Shown here: piece by piece, positions 58,715 to 64,000 of the stretch
How the letters are laid out: every line of letters begins with the position of its first letter
Numbering within the stretch: position 1 is the stretch's first letter
Assembly (NCBI GenBank): GCA_035574275.1
Contig: DATLYY010000042.1
Location: forward strand, 27,008-91,007
Reading direction: 5' to 3'
Source: Verrucomicrobiia bacterium
Lineage (GTDB): Bacteria; Zixibacteria; MSB-5A5; DSPP01
Length of the DNA: 64,000 nucleotides
Made by a program: the position numbers and the translations under genes
Notes under the pieces: generated by a model
The model's input: the letters and a program-made list of their open reading frames with translations, nothing else
What the model was told of the DNA's origin: nothing
Database searches by the model: none

Positions 58715-58743
58715 TTGACTTCCGATTTTTGCCGATATATCTT
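58715..58743 (+). promoter_or_regulatory. zapA promoter
   Basis: TTGACT (58715-58720), 17 bases, TATCTT (58738-58743). The transcript would begin near 58750 at a small hairpin TGTGGC-N10-GCCACA (58750-58771). Between 58530 and here no gene is seen. Confidence 0.5.
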
Positions 58744-58851
58744 TTGAGGTGTGGCTTTGGTAGATGCCACAGGCAGTACCGTAGTTGAGCAGTATGATGT
58801 AAGTGGTTGTAACCAAACGACGTGCAGGAATGGGAAGGGTTTTACTTTAGC

Positions 58852-59175
58852 GTGGACGAAAAAAGACAAACCGTAAGGGTTAACATTTTCGGAGAGGAAT
58901 ATCCGGTAACGGCCCCCGCCAAGGCCGACTATATTCACCATTTAGCCGACTACGTGGACAAGAAAATGCGGGAAGTTACCGCCCGAACGCAATCCAAACA
59001 GCCGGCCCGAATCGCAGTCCTGGCCGCCTTGAACATAGCCCACGAACTTTTTTCGGAACGCCGGGAGAAAGAGTTGAAGCTTTCCTCGGTGGAAGGGAAG
59101 GCCGAAGAGCTTCTGGTCTGGATGGACCAAAAGCTGGCCGAAGACCTCGAACTGCCGCAGCCCAGAAAAAGCTGA
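58852..59175 (+). CDS. zapA: Cell division protein ZapA
   Basis: 107 residues from GTG 58852 (VDEKRQTVRVNIFGEEYPV), where ZapA proteins begin; GTG 58822 would add ten residues and has no ribosome site. The NIFGEEYPV strand and DYVDKKMREV, then ALNIAHELF, are characteristic. ZapA binds and bundles FtsZ at midcell. It is next to rny, as in many bacteria. Confidence 0.85.
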   Translation: MDEKRQTVRVNIFGEEYPVTAPAKADYIHHLADYVDKKMREVTARTQSKQPARIAVLAALNIAHELFSERREKELKLSSVEGKAEELLVWMDQKLAEDLELPQPRKS

Positions 59176-59186
59176 CGGCTTTTCAA

Positions 59187-59279
59187 CCCGGCCCCCAATA
59201 AGGCCGGGCCCGCGCACCAAACCCGTTTCCTCCTGCTTAAAATAGATTCCCCTTGCCATCCCGCTCGCGGGACGGCAAG
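59187..59279 (+). other. Tandem hairpins between zapA and rny
   Basis: CCCGGCC-N8-GGCCGGG (59187-59208) right after zapA, then CTTGCC(A)TCCCG/CGGGA(C)GGCAAG (59252-59279) just ahead of the rny ribosome site. The first may end the zapA message; the second may affect rny translation or decay. Confidence 0.45.
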
Positions 59280-59295
59280 AAATAATGGAGGTTGT

Positions 59296-60858
59296 ATGCC
59301 GGAACTAATATGGATTATTATCGCCGGCCTTTTAATACTCGCCGCTTTCTTCACAGGCGGAATTCTTTTCCGCCGTTTCTCCTCCCAAAAAGTTGCCAAA
59401 GCCGAGGAATTCGCCAAAAAAATCGTGGCGGAAGCGGAAAAAGAGGCGGAAATCAAGAAAAAAGAGGCCATCCTGGAAGCCAAGGATGAATGGTTCAAGG
59501 CCAAAACCGCCTTCGAACGGGAAATTTCCAACCGCCGCGCCGAACAGGCCAAAGCGGAAAAGAAAGTGGAGGAGCGGGAACAGTCCGTCGAACGCAAGGC
59601 CGACCTGGTCAACAAAAAAGAGCGGGAGTTAATCAACAAGGAAAAAGTGGTCTCCGCACGGGACAAGGCCTTGGAAATCCGCGAGCAGGAACTGGAAAAG
59701 CTGATTGCCGACCAGAACCGCCAGCTGGAGCGGATTTCCGGAATGTCCTCCGAGGAGGCCCGGCGGCAGTTGATGGACAACCTGGTGAACCAGGCCCGGG
59801 CGGAGGCGGCGGCGACCATCAAACAAATCAAGGAAGAGGCGGAAACAACCGCCGACCGGGAGGCGAAAAACATCGTCATCTCCGCCATCCAGCGCACCGC
59901 CGCCGACCACGCCGTGGAGTCCACCGTCTCGGTGGTGCACATCCCCTCGGACGATATGAAGGGGCGCATCATCGGGCGGGAAGGGCGGAACATCCGCACT
60001 TTTGAAACGCTCACCGGCGTGGACGTCATCGTGGATGACACGCCGGAGGCGGTGATTCTCTCCGGCTTCGACCCGGTAAGGAGGGAAGTGGCCAAAATGG
60101 CCTTGGAAAAGCTGATTTCCGACGGGCGGATTCACCCCGCCCGCATCGAGGAAGTTGTGGCCAAGTCGGAAAAGGAAATGGAAGTCATCATCCGGGAAGC
60201 GGGAGAGCAGGCCTGTTTCGACGTCGGCGTGCACGGGATTCATCCCGAAATTTTGAAACTTATGGGAAAATTGAAATTCCGCACGAGCTACGGCCAGAAC
60301 GTGCTGGAGCACTCCAAGGAAGTCGCCTGGCTCTGCGGCTTGATGGCGGCGCAGTTGGGGCTGGACGGAAATCTGGCCAAGCGGGCCGGGCTTCTGCACG
60401 ACGTGGGGAAGGCGATCGACCGGGAGACGGAAGGGACGCACACCCAAATCGGCGCCACGGTGGCGGCGAAGTACAACGAGCCGCCCGCCGTGATTAACGC
60501 CATCGCCTCGCACCATCAGGACGTCGTGCAGGAAACGCCGTATTCCGTCCTCGTCCAGGCGGCGGACGCCATCTCCGGTGCGCGGCCGGGGGCTCGCAGG
60601 GAATCGCTGGAAAACTACATCAAGCGCCTCGAAAAACTGGAAGAGGTGGCGGACTCCTTCAAGGGGGTGGCGAAGGCGTATGCCATTCAGGCCGGGCGTG
60701 AGATCCGGATTATGGTGGAAAACGAGCAGGTGGATGATTCCGGCGCGGTGGTTCTGGCGGCGGACATCGCCAAGAAAATCCAGCAGGAGCTGGAATACCC
60801 GGGGCAGATTAAAGTCACCGTGATTCGCGAAACCCGGGCGGTGGATTACGCCAAATAA
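59296..60858 (+). CDS. rny: Ribonuclease Y
   Basis: 520 residues. An N-terminal membrane helix ([20 protein letters not shown]), a long coiled coil (about 45-200), a KH domain ([20 protein letters not shown]) and an HD domain ([19 protein letters not shown] HDVGKAID). RNase Y is a membrane-anchored endoribonuclease that starts mRNA decay. TGGAGG precedes the ATG. Confidence 0.97.
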   Translation: MPELIWIIIAGLLILAAFFTGGILFRRFSSQKVAKAEEFAKKIVAEAEKEAEIKKKEAILEAKDEWFKAKTAFEREISNRRAEQAKAEKKVEEREQSVERKADLVNKKERELINKEKVVSARDKALEIREQELEKLIADQNRQLERISGMSSEEARRQLMDNLVNQARAEAAATIKQIKEEAETTADREAKNIVISAIQRTAADHAVESTVSVVHIPSDDMKGRIIGREGRNIRTFETLTGVDVIVDDTPEAVILSGFDPVRREVAKMALEKLISDGRIHPARIEEVVAKSEKEMEVIIREAGEQACFDVGVHGIHPEILKLMGKLKFRTSYGQNVLEHSKEVAWLCGLMAAQLGLDGNLAKRAGLLHDVGKAIDRETEGTHTQIGATVAAKYNEPPAVINAIASHHQDVVQETPYSVLVQAADAISGARPGARRESLENYIKRLEKLEEVADSFKGVAKAYAIQAGREIRIMVENEQVDDSGAVVLAADIAKKIQQELEYPGQIKVTVIRETRAVDYAK

Positions 60859-60879
60859 TTTTCGGCGGTGCCAACCCAT

Positions 60880-60976
60880 CCGGTGGCGCCGAATGGTTTT
60901 TACATCCGGCGGCACGCCCCTGCGCCACCGGTGTAATAACGCAGGGCGAATCTTTAGATTCGCCGCCGCATTTTTT
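60880..60976 (+). terminator. Structured rny 3' region with terminator
   Basis: CCGGTGGCGC (60880-60889) and GCGCCACCGG (60922-60931) pair over ten bases around an inner GGCG/CGCC hairpin. A second hairpin, GGCGAATC-TTTA-GATTCGCC (60945-60964), precedes T6 (60971-60976). The end of this element is 67 bases before the ymdB start, so it could end the rny message or act as an attenuator for ymdB-folD. Confidence 0.6.
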
Positions 60977-61043
60977 GTTTGCCTTTTCGGCAAAAACTCT
61001 CTTTTTTCCAAACCGGCCGGAACGGCCTTGGAAGGGAATTGAC

Positions 61044-61856
61044 CTGAACATACTTTTTGTCGGCGACATCATGGGGAAGCCGGGACGGTGGGCGCTTTCC
61101 CAGCTTCTGCCCGGTTTGAAAAAAAAATATGCCATTGACTTCACCATCGTGAACGTGGAAAACGCCGCCGGCGGCTACGGCTGCACCCCGCAAATCGCCC
61201 AGAAAATCAAAAGCTACGGGGCGGACTTGCAAACCTCCGGCAACCACATCTGGGACCGGAAGGAGATTTTTCCCTACCTGGAAACGGATCCAAACTTTCT
61301 GCGCCCCGCGAATCATCCCCCCGGCACGCCCGGCTTCGGCTCCCGCGTCAAGCCGTTGATTACCGGGCAGAAAGTGGGGGTTCTGAATCTGGAAGGGCGG
61401 GTCTATATGCGGGATTTGGAAGACCCCTTCCGCTACGCCGAGCGGGAGATTGCCGAGATGAAAAAGGAGACGCCGATTATTTTTGTGGATTTCCACGCCG
61501 AGGCGACCTCCGAAAAGCAGGCGATGGGGTGGCATCTGGATGGCAAGGTCTCCGCCGTGGTCGGCACGCACACCCACGTGCAGAGCGCGGACGAGCAGAT
61601 TCTGCCGGGGGGGACGGCCTTCATCACCGACGTCGGGATGACCGGGCCGCACAAAGGGGTCATCGGCATCAACGCGCAGGACGCCCTGGCGCGGTTTTTG
61701 ACCCAGCTGCCGCACCGCTTCACCGTCGCCACGGAGGATATCAAGCTCTGCGCCGTGGTGGTTTCGGTCGATGAACAGAGCGGCAGGGCGACCAAAATCG
61801 AGCGGCTGAAAATCGACTTCAAACCGGAAGGGCAGACGTTCGACGACGGGGAATAG
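61044..61856 (+). CDS. YmdB-family (TIGR00282) metallophosphoesterase, CUG start proposed
   Basis: 270 residues with two metals. Motifs: LFVGDIMGKPGR, then VNVENAAGGYG, TSGNHIWDR, VDFHAEATSEK and GTHTHVQSAD. In Bacillus YmdB is a cAMP/cyclic-nucleotide phosphodiesterase affecting biofilm and RNase Y. The family begins right before NILFVGDI, and the only codon there is CTG 61044, six bases after GAAGGGA. An in-frame TTG 60975 lies in the terminator T-run, and ATT 61038 abuts the ribosome site. The gene sits 185 bases after rny and 12 before folD. Confidence 0.85.
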   Translation: MNILFVGDIMGKPGRWALSQLLPGLKKKYAIDFTIVNVENAAGGYGCTPQIAQKIKSYGADLQTSGNHIWDRKEIFPYLETDPNFLRPANHPPGTPGFGSRVKPLITGQKVGVLNLEGRVYMRDLEDPFRYAEREIAEMKKETPIIFVDFHAEATSEKQAMGWHLDGKVSAVVGTHTHVQSADEQILPGGTAFITDVGMTGPHKGVIGINAQDALARFLTQLPHRFTVATEDIKLCAVVVSVDEQSGRATKIERLKIDFKPEGQTFDDGE

Positions 61857-61868
61857 GAGTTCCCGGAT

Positions 61869-62744
61869 ATGGCCATTTTATTAGACGGCAAGGCGTTAGC
61901 GTTCGAAATTAAAACGGAGCTTAAAGCCCGCGTCGAAAAACTTAAAGCCGCGGGGCGGAAAGTCGGGCTGGCCGCCGTTTTGGTCGGCGACAACCCGGCC
62001 TCCGAGGTGTACGTCCGCAACAAATCGAAATTCTCCGAAGAAATCGGGGTATATTCCGAAATCGTCCGGCCACCGGGGAACATCACCACCATCGGTTTGA
62101 TTACCGTGATTCTGGCCTTGAACGACCGGCCGGATATCACCGGCATCATCGTGCAGTCCCCCCTGCCGAAAAAAATCAGCGAGCGGGAGGCCTCCGAGGC
62201 GATTCTGCCGGGGAAGGATGTGGACGGGTTTCATCCCCAAAACATGGGGCGGCTAATTTTGGGGCGGCCTAATTATGTCCCCTGCACGCCGGCCGCCATT
62301 TTGGAAATTCTCGCCCGCTACGGGCATTCCCCGGCGGGAAAGCACTGCGTCATCGTGGGACGCGGCAATATCGTGGGCAAACCGTTGGCGATTATGCTGG
62401 CGGAAAAGACCATGGGGAACGCCACGGTGACGGTCTGCCATTCCGCCACCCGTAATCTGGCGGAGCATACCCGGCGGGCGGATATTCTCATCGCCGCCGT
62501 GGGGGTGCCGGAGCTCATCAAGGGGGACATGGTGCGGGAGGGGGCGGTGGTCATCGACGTCGGCATCAACCGCGTCGAGGACAAAGCGAGTCCCAAGGGG
62601 TACCGTCTGGTCGGGGACGTCGATTTCGAATCCGTTTCCAAAAAAGCGGAAGCGATCACCCCCGTTCCGGGGGGCGTCGGGCCAATGACCGTGGCGATGC
62701 TCCTCTCCAATACCGTCAAAGCGGCGGAAAAATCAAGAAAATAG
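61869..62744 (+). CDS. folD: Bifunctional methylene-THF dehydrogenase/methenyl-THF cyclohydrolase
   Basis: 291 residues. Active-site lysine in EVYVRNKSK, the segment PGKDVDGFHPQN and the nucleotide-binding VIVGRGNIVGKPLAIML are present. It interconverts 5,10-methylene-THF and 10-formyl-THF, downstream of Fhs (26.4 kb). Ends in the family motif TPVPGGVGPMTVAMLL. Confidence 0.97.
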   Translation: MAILLDGKALAFEIKTELKARVEKLKAAGRKVGLAAVLVGDNPASEVYVRNKSKFSEEIGVYSEIVRPPGNITTIGLITVILALNDRPDITGIIVQSPLPKKISEREASEAILPGKDVDGFHPQNMGRLILGRPNYVPCTPAAILEILARYGHSPAGKHCVIVGRGNIVGKPLAIMLAEKTMGNATVTVCHSATRNLAEHTRRADILIAAVGVPELIKGDMVREGAVVIDVGINRVEDKASPKGYRLVGDVDFESVSKKAEAITPVPGGVGPMTVAMLLSNTVKAAEKSRK

Positions 62745-62768
62745 AAATTCGCATGGTTTTTTCCTGAA

Positions 62769-63518
62769 ATGGAAATTACCGCCTGGCATGTTTTTTGGGC
62801 TGCGCTTTTGACCGATTTGGCGACCGGGTTGGGAGCCTTGCCGTTTGCTTTCAAGCGCACGATGTCCTCCCGCTGGGAGGGTGTCGCCGGGGCGGTGGCG
62901 GGGGGGATGATGATTTCGGCGGCGGTTTTTTCGCTGGCTGACAAGGCCTTGCACCGCGGAAACGTCTGGGGGGTCGTTGCGGGGATGCTGGCGGGGGCTT
63001 TGTTTTTCGTCTGGAGCGCGCGGATGGCGGAGAAAAACCGCTGGCAGATTGCCAATTTGAGCGAGGCGGATTCGCGGCAGGCGGTCTTGATGCTGGCGGT
63101 GCTTTTCGTCCACAGCATCCCGGAGGGGATCGCCATCGGCGTGGGATATGCCACGGGGGAGATTGAGTTCGGGCTGCTTTTGGCCATTGCCATCGCCATC
63201 CACAACATTCCGGAGGGAATTGCCGTTTCGCTCCCGTTGCGGGCCAAGGGGGTCTCCGTTTCCGCCTGCGCGGGGTATGCCATTTTGACGAGCGTGCCGC
63301 AGCCGGTTTTTGCCGTTCCCGCCTTTCTTTTGGTTTCCTTTTTTCAGCCGCTTCTTCCGGCAGGGTTGGGTTTTGCCGGGGGGGCGATGATTTATCTGGT
63401 GGTGGCGGAGATGATTCCGGACAGTTTATCCCGCTGTTCCAAGGGGGATACGGCGTGGGGGGTTTTGATTGGGCTCTTGGTGATGCTGCTTTTGACTTCC
63501 GGTTTGGGATTGAGTTGA
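62769..63518 (+). CDS. ZIP family metal transporter
   Basis: 249 residues, about eight helices. Metal-binding motifs are HSIPEG (helix IV) and HNIPEG (helix V), as in ZupT-like ZIP proteins that import zinc, iron or manganese. It starts 25 bases after folD; no clear promoter is seen, so it may read through from folD. The metal specificity is not predictable. Confidence 0.9.
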   Translation: MEITAWHVFWAALLTDLATGLGALPFAFKRTMSSRWEGVAGAVAGGMMISAAVFSLADKALHRGNVWGVVAGMLAGALFFVWSARMAEKNRWQIANLSEADSRQAVLMLAVLFVHSIPEGIAIGVGYATGEIEFGLLLAIAIAIHNIPEGIAVSLPLRAKGVSVSACAGYAILTSVPQPVFAVPAFLLVSFFQPLLPAGLGFAGGAMIYLVVAEMIPDSLSRCSKGDTAWGVLIGLLVMLLLTSGLGLS

Positions 63519-64000
63519 GGGGGCTGCAAAATCGCAACCAAATCGGAGTGAATTTCGCAGGCCGGGCCTTTAGTAGAGGGACGTGTGTAGGGCTAACCCC
63601 CAAGCCACCTCCCTCTTTAACAGGGGTTGTGAGGCGGGGACGAATCTCTAATCTCCTGTCTCCAATCTCTGTATTGGTTAGCGGGATTTAGCCTCGGAGA
63701 AAGAGCCGGTGTGCACACCGGACCCTCCCCGGGGCGCAAAGGCGTAGCATGATACCCCCCGGCCGAGTGCCGGGGGCAAGAAACACACCACGCAAGCCCC
63801 CTTTGACGAAAGGGAGCGAAAAGCCAAAAAGCCCCTCCCCCATCAGGGCGGGGGAGTGCGGCAGTTCCACCCGGCCCCTGAGGCCAAGCCATTCCATCGG
63901 CTTGCCACCATAAGGCGCGCCCAAAAGGCCCGTCGGCAAAAGCCGCCGCCCGTTCCGGGCTTGGGGCGGACGGCCCAACCAAAAAAAGCCGGAATAGAAC
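63519..64000. other. Non-coding hairpin-rich stretch
   Basis: No convincing gene. It holds several inverted repeats: CCGGTGTGCACACCGG (63706-63721, perfect palindrome), CCCCCGGC-N5-GCCGGGGG (63756-63776), CCCTTT-N4-AAAGGG (63799-63814) and CTCCCCC-N8-GGGGGAG (63835-63856). The minus-strand frames translate to low-complexity Gly/Pro/Arg sequence with the PFVKGG type of pattern typical of intergenic repeats. It looks like stacked repeat remnants. Confidence 0.5.

Noticed and set aside
58732..58740. GCCGATAT near zapA as a sigma-28 promoter
   Set aside because: There is no TAAA at the right distance, while TTGACT/TATCTT gives a normal housekeeping promoter at the same place.
59176..59295. 6S RNA, often next to zapA
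   Set aside because: The gap is only about 120 bases and holds two separate short hairpins rather than the long stem with a central bubble of 6S RNA.
60859..61043. Tetrahydrofolate riboswitch upstream of ymdB-folD
   Set aside because: The conserved THF riboswitch core was not found; the hairpins are better described as a terminator region.
63617..63982. Minus-strand ORFs of 96-121 codons at the window end
   Set aside because: They read through stacked inverted repeats, give low-complexity Gly/Pro/Arg sequence and have no ribosome site.
63519..64000. RNase P RNA or tmRNA at the window end
   Set aside because: Neither strand shows the conserved RNase P core (GAGGAAAGTCCGGGC-like) or the tmRNA tRNA-like end.

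Overview
The window looks like chromosomal DNA from an uncultivated Gram-negative bacterium. The base composition is moderately GC-rich. Outer-membrane style proteins (an Omp85-like barrel, a lipoprotein, many exported proteins), a bacterial 14-subunit complex I and a selenoprotein form of SelD are present. The gene mix (M16 and M1 peptidases, DUF2480, DUF1015, LonC-like protease) would fit a candidate phylum of the FCB superphylum such as Zixibacteria, but this is a guess from gene content. No rRNA, CRISPR array, prophage or intact insertion sequence is visible.

Layout. 1-3.6 kb: the end of a degenerate archaemetzincin, an MrfA-type helicase and a CADD-like candidate pABA synthase. 3.6-18.0 kb: a complete nuoABCDEFGHIJKLMN operon with a promoter embedded in an inverted repeat. 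18.1-20.5 kb: DUF169 plus a UroD-like methyltransferase and a GAF protein. 20.5-22.4 kb (minus strand): an orphan sugar-type ABC ATPase with DUF2279. 22.5-25.1 kb: an Fe-S/redox cluster (Rrf2/IscR-like regulator with its own operator, HesB/IscA, DUF2480, ferredoxin, ferredoxin-NADP reductase). 25.2-30.2 kb: selD (UGA-encoded selenocysteine), fhs, a DUF1015 gene starting on AUC, and a cysteine synthase. 30.2-37.6 kb: an M16 double peptidase, then a minus-strand run ending in a Lon-like protease. 37.6-39.6 kb: an AT-rich island with three related mini-HTH proteins and a HEPN protein. 39.6-45.3 kb: an M1 peptidase fused to an Omp85-like barrel, then a sigma-28-type promoter ahead of TPR, FlgN-like and FlgM-like genes. 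45.4-52.6 kb: tRNA-Val and the translation block thrS-infC-rpmI-rplT-pheS-pheT plus a coiled-coil gene. 52.6-58.5 kb: a minus-strand block of small accessory genes. 58.7-63.5 kb: zapA, rny, ymdB, folD and a ZIP transporter. The last 480 bases are a hairpin-rich non-coding stretch.

How the genes work together. Energy conversion dominates the first third (NADH:quinone oxidoreductase), followed by genes for Fe-S maturation and electron transfer to ferredoxin. One-carbon and folate metabolism recurs: the CADD-like protein, fhs, folD and a corrinoid-type methyltransferase. The translation and RNA-decay genes (thrS to pheT, zapA, rny, ymdB) are housekeeping.

Expression signals are unusual in places. 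Two genes (infC and the DUF1015 gene) appear to start on AUC and ymdB probably on CUG. Three genes have good promoters whose predicted transcription start falls on or next to the start codon (leaderless). The most notable candidates for follow-up are the HTH-HTH-HTH-HEPN cassette, the selenoprotein SelD that ordinary gene calling truncates, the M1-Omp85 fusion, the pseudo-archaemetzincin and the CADD-like enzyme.
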